Part shown: positions 1-7,350 of the stretch, piece by piece
Layout of the letters: every line of letters begins with the position of its first letter
Position numbering within the stretch: position 1 is the stretch's first letter
Origin: JBBAFM01 sp041655415
GTDB lineage: Bacteria > Bacillota > Clostridia > Peptostreptococcales > JAAYPU01
Reading direction: 5' to 3'
Assembly: GCA_964429195.1 (NCBI GenBank)
Contig: CAYSBC010000058.1
Span: 1-10,388, forward strand
Length of the DNA: 10,388 nt
Notes under the pieces: model-generated
What the model was told of the DNA's origin: nothing
Database searches by the model: none
Seen by the model: the letters and a program-made list of their open reading frames with translations, nothing else
Position numbers and translations under genes: made by a program

Positions 1-163
1 AAAAAAACGGGACGAGCTTATGCCGGATGATGAGGACCATACGGAACAAAGGAATTCAGTGCGTGTTGTGTTTAAGGACAATGGATTTAAGGATGACAGC
101 ACAAAGACAAATGTTGAGATGGAACTTGAACGGTGTGGGTTTAAAGAAGTTGTGAGTGTGTAA
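1..163 (+). CDS. mod: 3' end of type III restriction-modification DNA methyltransferase (Mod), partial
   Basis: Only the last 53 codons are present, read in the frame beginning at base 2 and ending in TAA at 161-163. The tail contains VRVVFKDNGFKDDSTKTN followed by an acidic, amphipathic end. This matches the conserved C-terminus of type III (beta-class) adenine methyltransferases, where a V-F-x-D-x-x-F-x-x-D-x-x-K-T-N segment closes the protein. The catalytic DPPY and FxGxG motifs would lie upstream, outside the window, so activity cannot be judged. In type III systems Mod dimerises, recognises the asymmetric site and methylates one strand, and it is also needed for cleavage by Res. The complete Res gene downstream on the same strand strongly supports the call. 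The next gene starts 1 nt after this stop, which suggests translational coupling. Confidence 0.8.
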   Translation, partial: KKRDELMPDDEDHTEQRNSVRVVFKDNGFKDDSTKTNVEMELERCGFKEVVSV

Positions 164-164
164 T

Positions 165-1148
165 ATGAACAGTATTACGGAAGTAACTTTCAATGACATA
201 GTAGCTATAGTGAAGTATGGCTCTTCCATTCCTATTGAGTATGAGGATTTAGATCTTTATGACAGACCAATAGTTAATGTAAAATACGAAGATGCTATGA
301 TGACTTTTTGCGGAAAGTTGGACGAAATAGATTTCTTAAAACGAGTTTTTGATATAAAGAACTTGCCGTCTATGGATTCAAGATTCGAAAATGCTGAAGG
401 CGATATATGGCAACACACAATAAATAATGATGACTTTGAGCCATTCTGGTTTTTTGACTATGAACCATTTGCTTTTCGTAGTGATGATGAAAAGATTCTT
501 AAGTTTATATGTGAAATGTTCCATCCGGCTGTTAGAAAAGAGAATGAGCCTTGGAATGAGTTTCTTAATATTATTAATGACCTATTAAAACATGATGGAT
601 ATGAAATATATTCAGTTTCGAGAATATCAGGTAGAGATGTATACGGATGGAGGACGATATGTAGTAATTCAGTTAAAACATCTCAAATTAAAGCTATAAA
701 AGAAGCCTTTAGTTCTAGTTATATAGATAAACAGATTGAGTTAATGAATGGATATATTGAAGAAAATCCTACTGAAGCTATTGGCAAGGCAAAAGAGTTA
801 TGCGAGTCGTGCTGTAAAACAGTTTTGTTGAAAAAGGGTATAACAGTGGATAGGAATTGGGATGTGCCTAGACTTACCAAGGAGACATGTAAGATACTTA
901 AACTAACCCCTGATGATATTGACGATTCGAAAAAAGCGTCTGATACTATTAAAGCAATATTAGGCAATCTATCAGCAATTACAAAAGGTGTTGCCGAGTT
1001 AAGAAATCCATATGGTAGTGGTCATGGCAAAGAGTCAGCTTTTAAAAGCTTATCAAGTCGTCATGCGGGATTAGCTGTCGGTGCCGCCGTTACTTTTGTA
1101 CATTTTATATGGGAGACGTACTTAGATAGAGAGGAAATAAGTAAATGA
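165..1148 (+). CDS. AbiJ-like abortive infection protein with C-terminal HEPN (Abi_C) domain, embedded between mod and res
   Basis: A 327-residue protein. I chose ATG 165, just after the mod stop (TAATATG); a GTG at 156 would overlap mod and adds only three residues. No strong Shine-Dalgarno sits in front, which fits coupling to mod translation. Residues about 1-150 are acidic and aromatic-rich and not recognised; they resemble the variable N-terminal sensor part of AbiJ-type proteins. Around 140-165 is a DGYEIYSVSRISGRDVYGW segment typical of the linker in Abi_C proteins. Residues about 195-325 form the Abi_C domain, with a conserved LRNPYGSGHG block. In it R280 and H287 make an Rx6H pair, the signature of HEPN ribonucleases. 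HEPN Abi proteins are usually toxins that cut RNA when infection is sensed. The stop overlaps the res start (ATGA, 1145-1148). I infer an effector or guardian co-expressed with the type III R-M system; target and trigger are unknown. Confidence 0.75.
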   Translation: MNSITEVTFNDIVAIVKYGSSIPIEYEDLDLYDRPIVNVKYEDAMMTFCGKLDEIDFLKRVFDIKNLPSMDSRFENAEGDIWQHTINNDDFEPFWFFDYEPFAFRSDDEKILKFICEMFHPAVRKENEPWNEFLNIINDLLKHDGYEIYSVSRISGRDVYGWRTICSNSVKTSQIKAIKEAFSSSYIDKQIELMNGYIEENPTEAIGKAKELCESCCKTVLLKKGITVDRNWDVPRLTKETCKILKLTPDDIDDSKKASDTIKAILGNLSAITKGVAELRNPYGSGHGKESAFKSLSSRHAGLAVGAAVTFVHFIWETYLDREEISK

Positions 1149-4081
1149 AACTTCAATTCAACCCAAAACTAGATTATCAGCTTGAAGCGATTGATGCAAT
1201 TGTAGATGTATTTGAAGGTAACCCTATTAGCCAATCCAATTTTACTGTTGCGGACTTATATGGGCAGCAGAGTATTGATTATTCTAATCTTGGTATAGGT
1301 AATAGGCTTGACCCCAATTTTGATGAAGAGGATATACTCAATAATGTTCAAACGATTCAGCTTAAGAATGGCCTTGCACAATCTAAAAGCATTAAAAAGA
1401 ATGATTATCATTTCGAGATAAACATGGAGACCGGAACTGGAAAGACTTATGTTTATCTTCGTACTATATTTGAATTGAATAAAAAGTATGGATTTACGAA
1501 ATTCATTATTGTAGTGCCTTCTGTCGCAATAAAAGAAGGGGTTATAAAGTCAATTGATATGATGACTGAGCATTTCAAGCTGCAATACGATAATGTGATT
1601 TTCAGAGCAGATGAATATAAGAGCAAAAGCATTGAGAATATCAGAGAGTTTGCGACCAGTGATAACATACGTATCATGATTATGACTGTGCAGTCGTTCA
1701 ATAAGGACAGTAACATAATCAACCGCCCTCACGAGCGTACAGATGGGCTTGAGCCTCTTGAATTTATCAAGGATACTAACCCAATTGTCATAATTGATGA
1801 GCCGCAATCTACGGTCAGCACGCAGAAAGCTGAAGATGCAGTGATGTCTCTGAACCCATTGTGTACATTTAGGTATTCTGCTACACATAAGAAAACACAG
1901 AATCTTATGTATAAACTGGACGCTGTTGATGCGTATCAAAGACAGCTGGTAAAGCAAATTGAAGTTGCAAGTATTATGTCAAAAGATCATCATAATGCCG
2001 CTTATTTAAGGCTTGTCAGTGTTGATAATAAAAAGACACCAATAACAGCACGAGTTGAACTTGATATCTTTGAAAAAGGCAAAATAGTAAGAAAGATAAA
2101 ACCTGTTAAAGATGGTGACGATCTCTTCGATATTTCAGGAGGCAGGGAGTTATACAGCGGCTATCAAATCACGGAGATATTCACTGGTGAAGGTAATGAA
2201 TATATTGATTTTGCTAGTCAGGATTTTTTAAGGTTGGGCGAAGTTCGTGGCGGTGTCAATGATGATGTGATTAAGCGTACACAAATAGCGAAAACTATTG
2301 AAGAACATCTGGAGAAAGAGTATATCCTCACTAATCAAGGCATAAAGGTTCTGTCGTTATTCTTTATCGATAAAGTATCAAATTACAGATACTATGACGA
2401 AGATGGCAACCCACAAAAAGGCAAGTATGCTATGTGGTTTGAGGAAGAATATAAAAAGCAGATAGCAAAACCTAAATACAGAACGCTATTAGGCGATGTT
2501 GATGTGGACAGCTTAGCAGAAGCAGTTCATAACGGTTATTTTTCACAGGATAAAAAGGGTAAAATCAAAGATACTACGGGGAATACTCTTGCTGACGAAG
2601 ATACGTATACACTCATTATGAAAGATAAAGAAAAGTTGTTAAGTTTCGATAGCAAGCTAAAATTCATATTCTCTCACTCGGCATTAAAAGAAGGCTGGGA
2701 TAATCCTAATGTTTTTCAAATATGCACTTTGGTTGAGTCTCAATCTGATATGACAAAAAGGCAAAAAATTGGACGGGGCTTAAGGATTTGTGTTAATCAA
2801 AGCGGTGAGCGGGTGCATGGGTTTGATGTTAATACCTTAACAGTTATGGCAAATGAAAGCTATGAGGACTTTTCCCGTAATCTTCAAAAAGAAATTGAAG
2901 ATGAAGAAGGGATCAAATTCGGTATTATCGAAAAGCACACATTTGCAAATGTGGTTGTTACAACTGATGAAAATAAGCCGGTATATCTAGGCGAGAAGAA
3001 AAGTACAGGCCTCTTTAACCACTTAAAAGAAGAAAGTTACATAGATGAAAAAGGCAAGGTCACTGATAAATTGAAACGCCATTTAAAGGATGGGAAACTT
3101 AAAGTGCCTGATGAATTTAAAGGGTGCGAGCAGAAAGTTTTAGGCGTAATTAAAAAGCTTGCCGGAAATCTTAACATTAAAAATGCAGATGATAAAAGGG
3201 AAGTTAAACTAAATAAAATACGTTTTCTAAGTCCTGAATTTAAAGCGCTTTGGGATAATATTAAATATAAGACAACTTTCCGAGTGGACTATGATACCGA
3301 TAAATTAATAGAAGTATGCTCTAATGAAATAAGGGATGGACTGCGAGTAGATAAAGCAAAACTTGTTTACACAAAAGCAAATATTGACGTGGACAAAGGC
3401 GGAACAACAGCAATAGAAAATGACCGTATCTCTATCAATGTTGATGAAATGGGATATCTTTTACCGGATATCATAACATATCTGCAAAATCAAACAAAAT
3501 TAACACGCAAGTCAATTGCAGAAATATTGTTAAGATCGAAACGTATCGGTGATTTTAAAAATAATCCTCAGAAGTTTATGGATGAAGTGAGTGATATCAT
3601 AAAACGAAAAATGCGCCATTTAATTGTGGATGGTATTAAGTATCAAAAGCTAGGCGAAGATGATATTTATGCTCAGGAGTTGTTTGAGAACAAAGAGTTA
3701 TATGGATATCTTCATAAAAATATGATAGCAAGCGAGAAATCAGTTTATGACCATGTGGTATATGATTCTGGTAAAGAGGAATCATTCGCTAAAAAGTTTG
3801 AAGCCAATAATCGTGTAAAAGTATACGCAAAGCTACCGTCCTGGTTTGTTATTGATACACCTCTCGGGGGTTATAATCCAGACTGGGCAGTATTTATTGA
3901 AAAAGATGGCGAAGAGAAACTTTACTTTGTGATAGAAACAAAAGGCAATACTGATGAAGACCAATTAAGAGGAAGCGAATCTGATAAAATCACTTGCGGA
4001 CACAAACACTTTGAAGCGATAGGCACAAGGGTCCAATTCAAAGAGAGCGATTCATTTGAAGAATTAGTGGAAAGTATTTAA
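1145..4081 (+). CDS. res: Type III restriction enzyme helicase/endonuclease subunit (Res)
   Basis: A 978-residue protein, about the length of EcoP-type Res subunits and apparently intact. SF2 helicase motifs are in order: Walker A METGTGKT (94-101, Lys100), DEPQ Walker B box (218-221), SATH motif III (245-248), motif V HSALKEGWDNPN (511-522) and motif VI QKIGRGLR (540-547). The C-terminus carries a PD-(D/E)xK nuclease: P912-D913, then E931-T-K933 inside FVIETKG. Res partners with Mod, uses ATP hydrolysis to communicate along DNA, and cuts some 25 bp from one of two inversely oriented unmethylated sites. These mechanistic facts come from the EcoP1/EcoP15 family, not from this sequence. The ATG overlaps the upstream stop by 4 nt and has a GAGAGGAA Shine-Dalgarno about 10 nt before it. 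Nothing is missing or frameshifted, so restriction should be possible if the truncated-by-window Mod is complete. Confidence 0.95.
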   Translation: MKLQFNPKLDYQLEAIDAIVDVFEGNPISQSNFTVADLYGQQSIDYSNLGIGNRLDPNFDEEDILNNVQTIQLKNGLAQSKSIKKNDYHFEINMETGTGKTYVYLRTIFELNKKYGFTKFIIVVPSVAIKEGVIKSIDMMTEHFKLQYDNVIFRADEYKSKSIENIREFATSDNIRIMIMTVQSFNKDSNIINRPHERTDGLEPLEFIKDTNPIVIIDEPQSTVSTQKAEDAVMSLNPLCTFRYSATHKKTQNLMYKLDAVDAYQRQLVKQIEVASIMSKDHHNAAYLRLVSVDNKKTPITARVELDIFEKGKIVRKIKPVKDGDDLFDISGGRELYSGYQITEIFTGEGNEYIDFASQDFLRLGEVRGGVNDDVIKRTQIAKTIEEHLEKEYILTNQGIKVLSLFFIDKVSNYRYYDEDGNPQKGKYAMWFEEEYKKQIAKPKYRTLLGDVDVDSLAEAVHNGYFSQDKKGKIKDTTGNTLADEDTYTLIMKDKEKLLSFDSKLKFIFSHSALKEGWDNPNVFQICTLVESQSDMTKRQKIGRGLRICVNQSGERVHGFDVNTLTVMANESYEDFSRNLQKEIEDEEGIKFGIIEKHTFANVVVTTDENKPVYLGEKKSTGLFNHLKEESYIDEKGKVTDKLKRHLKDGKLKVPDEFKGCEQKVLGVIKKLAGNLNIKNADDKREVKLNKIRFLSPEFKALWDNIKYKTTFRVDYDTDKLIEVCSNEIRDGLRVDKAKLVYTKANIDVDKGGTTAIENDRISINVDEMGYLLPDIITYLQNQTKLTRKSIAEILLRSKRIGDFKNNPQKFMDEVSDIIKRKMRHLIVDGIKYQKLGEDDIYAQELFENKELYGYLHKNMIASEKSVYDHVVYDSGKEESFAKKFEANNRVKVYAKLPSWFVIDTPLGGYNPDWAVFIEKDGEEKLYFVIETKGNTDEDQLRGSESDKITCGHKHFEAIGTRVQFKESDSFEELVESI

Positions 4082-4094
4082 GGAGCACCTATTT

Positions 4095-4304
4095 ATGAGT
4101 AAGACGGATTTTTCTGCACTCCAAAAATGGAACAAGATACCTAAAGATATGCAAAGAAAGATTTTAGACAACGTGTTTTGTTCGAATTGTTATGTAACCA
4201 CTATTGTTGACTATACAATGAGTGATGAAAAACATGGGATTGTTATAAGAGGAAAATGCAAAAAATGTGGGAAAGATATTGCTCGTGTTGTTGAAAATGA
4301 CTAA
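4095..4304 (+). CDS. Small zinc-ribbon protein downstream of res
   Basis: A 69-residue protein with AAGGAG at 4080-4085, overlapping the res stop, and 9 nt before ATG 4095. Two CxxC knuckles (C29/C32 and C55/C58) are separated by 22 residues, the spacing of a treble-clef or rubredoxin-type zinc ribbon. The first 28 residues are basic and amphipathic; the strands between the knuckles include a GIVIRGKCKKCGK hairpin. I do not recognise a named family. It lies 13 nt after res and before a terminator, so it is the last gene of the R-M operon. Plausible roles are DNA or RNA binding, or assisting or limiting Res or the HEPN protein; these are guesses from position. It could also be an unrelated passenger. 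Confidence 0.7.
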   Translation: MSKTDFSALQKWNKIPKDMQRKILDNVFCSNCYVTTIVDYTMSDEKHGIVIRGKCKKCGKDIARVVEND

Positions 4305-4331
4305 ATAGATTAAGAAAAAGCAGATACAAAT

Positions 4332-4356
4332 AAGCACCGGAAACGGTGTTTTTTTT
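4332..4356 (+). terminator. Intrinsic terminator of the restriction-modification operon
   Basis: A perfect 5-bp stem CACCG/CGGTG (4335-4339 and 4344-4348) is capped by a GAAA (GNRA) tetraloop and followed by eight T residues (4349-4356). Flanking A/T bases lengthen the stem by G-U and A-U pairs. It lies 28-52 nt after the zinc-ribbon stop, and a new Shine-Dalgarno follows at once, so it separates the defence operon from the NlpC/sortase genes. Confidence 0.8.
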
Positions 4357-4380
4357 GTATCCACACGAAAGGAGAGGTTC

Positions 4381-6039
4381 ATGGATTCACCTAAACAAAA
4401 ACCAAAAATGAGCACCCCAAAGACGCTTAATAAATCTATCCGTACTTTAGGCGGTGTAAAAAGTGATATAAGCAAATCAGCCAAGACTGTACACGAAGTG
4501 AAAAGAACTCATCAGAAACTTACAGAACAAATGCCTGGTCAAGAAAAGTTTCATAGACCTGAAGAATACATGACTAATAAGGCTGCGGAGAAAACAGGAT
4601 ATGCTGCCAGAAAAGCCGGTGGTAAAATCACCGGAAAAGCAAACGAGGCAATTCGAAGTAGAATCAAAAATGCTTTTGGGAAACAGGCGAAAAAAGGGGT
4701 TAATGCTTCTAAGCGAACAACAAAGGCAACAAAAAAGACAATCAAAACTACTAAGAAAGGGGTAAAGGCAGCTGCAAGAACAGTGCAGAAATCAACTAAA
4801 GCAGCAAGAAAGGCTGCAGTGGCTGCAAAGAAAGCTGCAGTATTAGCCGCAAAAGTAGTTAAAGCAACTGTTAAAGCGGTGATTGCAGCTGTGAAAGCCA
4901 CAATTGCAGCAGTAAAAGGATTGATTACGATTATCGCAGCTGGCGGCTGGATAGTAATCGTGATTATTTTAATTATAGCTGTAATCATGTTAGTGATCTC
5001 GTCGCCATTTGGAGCATTTGCTAATGAGAGCGATGGTGAAACGCCTACTCTTTCCGAAGTCGTACAAGAGATAAATGGTGAGTACACATCTGCTATTAAT
5101 AAAATCATTATAGATGCTGGTGAAATCGATGAAATTATCATAGAAGGTGAAACAGCGTCATCAGGGTATTCGCCGAGCAATTGGATAGATGTTCTGGCTG
5201 TGTTTTCTGTTAAATCTACGATAAATGACGATCCGGATGAATATATGGATGTTGCAATCATGGATACAGAAAAGATTGAAGCACTCAAGGATATATTCTG
5301 GCAGATGAATAGCATTACACATGAGATTGAAGAGGAACCCGTACCTACCCCAGAGCCTACTCCAAATCCTACGCAAACTCAAACAACGACAGCTGAAATA
5401 TCGCCAACGCCTGAACCAACTCCTGAAGTTATTAGAACGCTTATTATCACTATGGAGAGCAAGACATATATTCAGGGCTCGGAGATTTATCATTTTACGG
5501 ATGAACAATATAAGGTTTTGGAAGAAATGATGTCCCCGCAGTACATTGCGATGTATATGGAAATGTGCGGCATGGACACTTTCAATGGATTGACACCAGA
5601 ACAGCTGTCCCGTTTGATTAACGAGCTTCCTGAAGGAGAACTAGGGTCTGTGATAGTAGAGTATGCACTTACAAGACTTGGACATCCTTATTCACGTCAA
5701 TTAAGAGGACAAGGGAATTATGTTGACTGCAGCTATTTCGCCAGATGGTGCTATCAGCAAGCAGGTGTAAGCCATTTTACAGCAGGTACAGCAGCGGAAC
5801 AGGCAAGATACTGTGTTAACAATAATTTATGCATTTCAAAGAGTGACTTGCAGATTGGCGACCTAATTTTCTGGTCATTCCATACTAACGGGCGGTTCAT
5901 GGATATTACGCATGTTGGCATTTATGCCGGTAACGGATACGTAATAGACGCAAGCAGCAATCGTGGAATGGTTGTTTATAGACCGATTTTTGGAGAATCC
6001 AGTATCGTTGTTTACGGAAGACCCCACGTTTTGGATTAA
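4381..6039 (+). CDS. Membrane-anchored NlpC/P60 (C40) peptidoglycan hydrolase of a conjugation module
   Basis: A 552-residue protein with AAAGGAG (4368-4374) 6 nt before the ATG. Layout: a basic N-terminal segment; an Ala/Lys/Thr-rich, probably helical repeat region (about 95-180); one hydrophobic membrane span (about 184-208); an outer region; a Pro/Thr/Glu linker with repeated PTPEPTP (about 317-350); and an NlpC/P60 domain at about 423-552. The catalytic Cys is C450 in VDCSYF and the His is H511 in HVGIYAG; D523 in VIDASS takes the third polar position, where His is more usual. With a cytoplasmic basic tail and external hydrolase, it should cut stem-peptide bonds in the wall. Similar proteins in Tn916-type and clostridial conjugative elements (Orf14-like, CD1108-like) open the wall for the type IV secretion channel. 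The sortase gene starts 10 nt downstream. No T4SS ATPase is visible here, so the conjugation role rests on family resemblance. Confidence 0.85.
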   Translation: MDSPKQKPKMSTPKTLNKSIRTLGGVKSDISKSAKTVHEVKRTHQKLTEQMPGQEKFHRPEEYMTNKAAEKTGYAARKAGGKITGKANEAIRSRIKNAFGKQAKKGVNASKRTTKATKKTIKTTKKGVKAAARTVQKSTKAARKAAVAAKKAAVLAAKVVKATVKAVIAAVKATIAAVKGLITIIAAGGWIVIVIILIIAVIMLVISSPFGAFANESDGETPTLSEVVQEINGEYTSAINKIIIDAGEIDEIIIEGETASSGYSPSNWIDVLAVFSVKSTINDDPDEYMDVAIMDTEKIEALKDIFWQMNSITHEIEEEPVPTPEPTPNPTQTQTTTAEISPTPEPTPEVIRTLIITMESKTYIQGSEIYHFTDEQYKVLEEMMSPQYIAMYMEMCGMDTFNGLTPEQLSRLINELPEGELGSVIVEYALTRLGHPYSRQLRGQGNYVDCSYFARWCYQQAGVSHFTAGTAAEQARYCVNNNLCISKSDLQIGDLIFWSFHTNGRFMDITHVGIYAGNGYVIDASSNRGMVVYRPIFGESSIVVYGRPHVLD

Positions 6040-6049
6040 GGAGGAAAGT

Positions 6050-6730
6050 ATGAATAGTAAGAAGTGTTTTTTAGCGATAGCTATTGTAGCTATCGCCGTG
6101 TGTTCTGTTTTAGGCATTGTTTTAATCAAAAGGAACAATCTAAAAAAGGTTAATGATTTGGCAACAACTTTTGCGAGCTCAGTTGCAGCAACTGAATTTG
6201 TTGCGGAAGGCTTTGGGGATAATCATGTAAGTGAAACTGATCTTTCGGAAGAGTCGGAACAAGAAAATGAACCAATTACAACTGAAGCACCAAACGACAT
6301 GTCAATAGCTACTCCACCTGATAAAGTTACACATCCAGAGGTTTTTGCTGAGATAACAATCAATACTTGCGAAAAAACGGGTACGTATGCGGTTATGCCT
6401 AACGTCTATGAAGAAACTTTAAAAAATAATATTGGATGGTTGCCATCCTCTTCATTACCTGGAGAGGATGGCTTGTGTGTATTTATGGGACATAGAGATG
6501 CTGATTTTAAAATACTACAGTATGTGAGCGTTGGAGATGAATTAATTGTCAAAAAAAATAATAGTGATTTTACTTACACAGCAACAGAAATAATTATTGT
6601 AAGTTCAGATAAAGAGCTAAGGTTTGAAGCAACTTTTGATTCGACGCTTGTACTTGTAACCTGTTATCCGTTTCATTATATAGGACACGCTCCAGAGAAA
6701 GTTGCTATTTTCGGTAAAGAAACAAATTAA
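6050..6730 (+). CDS. Sortase, class D/C-like, with Lys in place of the catalytic Arg
   Basis: A 226-residue protein. ATG 6050 was chosen because AAGGAGG (6038-6044) sits right in front; the open frame extends further upstream inside the hydrolase gene but without a ribosome site. Residues 5-26 are a signal-anchor helix, then a Thr/Glu-rich spacer, then the sortase barrel (about 105-226). The catalytic His is H148 in FMGHRD and the Cys is C205 in LVLVTCYPF. The Arg that completes the triad in class D enzymes normally occurs in APxR, 12 residues after Cys; here that place reads APEK, so it is K217. Sortases cut LPxTG-like signals and attach proteins to the wall or build pili. No sorting-signal substrate is encoded in the window. 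The pairing with the NlpC hydrolase suggests an envelope task during transfer. The Lys may lower activity or alter specificity, or the Arg may be supplied elsewhere. Confidence 0.82.
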   Translation: MNSKKCFLAIAIVAIAVCSVLGIVLIKRNNLKKVNDLATTFASSVAATEFVAEGFGDNHVSETDLSEESEQENEPITTEAPNDMSIATPPDKVTHPEVFAEITINTCEKTGTYAVMPNVYEETLKNNIGWLPSSSLPGEDGLCVFMGHRDADFKILQYVSVGDELIVKKNNSDFTYTATEIIIVSSDKELRFEATFDSTLVLVTCYPFHYIGHAPEKVAIFGKETN

Positions 6731-6754
6731 CAGATTACAAAAAAGTTTTGTTAT

Positions 6755-6771
6755 TGGTAAAAAATTTACCA
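6755..6771. repeat. Inverted repeat between sortase and ImmA genes
   Basis: TGGTAAA and TTTACCA (6755-6761, 6765-6771) form a perfect 7-bp inverted repeat with a 3-nt centre, 24 nt after the sortase stop. It is AT-rich and followed by TTGTTATATT rather than a clean T-run. It could be a weak terminator for the sortase unit or an operator upstream of the peptidase promoter. Confidence 0.35.
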
Positions 6772-6806
6772 TTGTTATATTACTGTCCAAATTTTTGTAC
6801 TTGTAA

Positions 6807-6828
6807 TGTATATAATATAAACTAAGGA
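6807..6828 (+). promoter_or_regulatory. Probable promoter -10 and ribosome site for the ImmA-like gene
   Basis: A perfect TATAAT lies at 6811-6816 with a TG two bases upstream (6807-6808), close to an extended -10. No good -35 hexamer occurs at 16-18 bp spacing, so transcription may lean on the TG or on an activator. AAGGA at 6824-6828 lies 9 nt before ATG 6838. Confidence 0.4.
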
Positions 6829-6837
6829 CATAAAACT

Positions 6838-7350
6838 ATGGCTAACTCAATTTATGAACAAGTCGAAAGACTTGTAAAAAAGTACAAAACTAGAGACCCA
6901 ATGGAGATTGCTGAAGCAATCGGGATAAAGATTTTATTCCGAGATTTTAGCGATCTAAAGGGCTTCTATGCCATTGAAAACAAATCAAGATATATTGTTA
7001 TTAACAACAATTTAGATGAGTATATTCAGAGAGTTATCTGCGCTCATGAATTAGGGCATGATCGTTTGCATAGACACTTCGCTGCTTACAACGCAATGCG
7101 GGATTACATGCTGTATGATATGAAGGCAAGACCGGAAAGAGATGCTAATATATTTGCTTCCGATCTTCTTCTATCAGATACAGAAGTAATATTGTATGCG
7201 AAATTGTATGGATACACGCATGAAAAAATATCTCGGATAATGGATGTTCCGCAGGAATTGATGTGCTTTAAGGCATATAGTATATATACAAGAGGGTACG
7301 ATATAGGTACCCCTGAGATTGTTGAAAGTAACTTTCTAAGTTCAATTTAG
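6838..7350 (+). CDS. ImmA/IrrE family metallopeptidase
   Basis: A 170-residue protein. The HEXXH zinc motif is HELGH (H70, E71, H74) after a YIVINNNL strand, and the expected third ligand is E100 in PERDANIFASDLLL; this order is typical of the ImmA/IrrE (COG2856) family. Members cleave XRE-type repressors; in ICEBs1, ImmA cuts ImmR after DNA damage or cell-density signals and so induces the element. The natural substrate here is the XRE protein encoded on the opposite strand, whose 3' end overlaps this gene's end by 4 bp. In ICEBs1 the two genes run together in one operon; convergent genes are a different layout, so the two proteins can be controlled separately. The upstream TATAAT supports an independent transcript. 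Confidence 0.85.
   Translation: MANSIYEQVERLVKKYKTRDPMEIAEAIGIKILFRDFSDLKGFYAIENKSRYIVINNNLDEYIQRVICAHELGHDRLHRHFAAYNAMRDYMLYDMKARPERDANIFASDLLLSDTEVILYAKLYGYTHEKISRIMDVPQELMCFKAYSIYTRGYDIGTPEIVESNFLSSI

Noticed and set aside
1453..1957. Two overlapping minus-strand open frames inside res
   Set aside because: They lie opposite the helicase core with conserved Walker A, DEPQ and SATH motifs; no ribosome sites or recognisable domains.
4551..5315. 254-codon open frame on the minus strand inside the NlpC/P60 gene
   Set aside because: Its Ala/Phe/Val-rich composition is the mirror of the Ala/Lys repeat on the plus strand; there is no ribosome site and no domain, while the plus-strand gene has clear catalytic motifs.
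5329..5440. Repeated PTPEPTP codons considered as a DNA repeat or a CRISPR-like array
   Set aside because: It is an in-frame proline/threonine linker of the NlpC/P60 protein; spacing and sequence are irregular and no CRISPR array occurs in the window.
5963..6049. Upstream extension of the sortase frame by 29 codons
   Set aside because: It lies inside the hydrolase coding region and lacks a ribosome site, whereas ATG 6050 has a perfect AAGGAGG and begins a proper signal anchor.
6441..6475. LPSSSLPGEDG in the sortase considered as a sorting signal
   Set aside because: It does not fit LPxTG with a hydrophobic tail, and it lies inside the catalytic domain just before the His motif.
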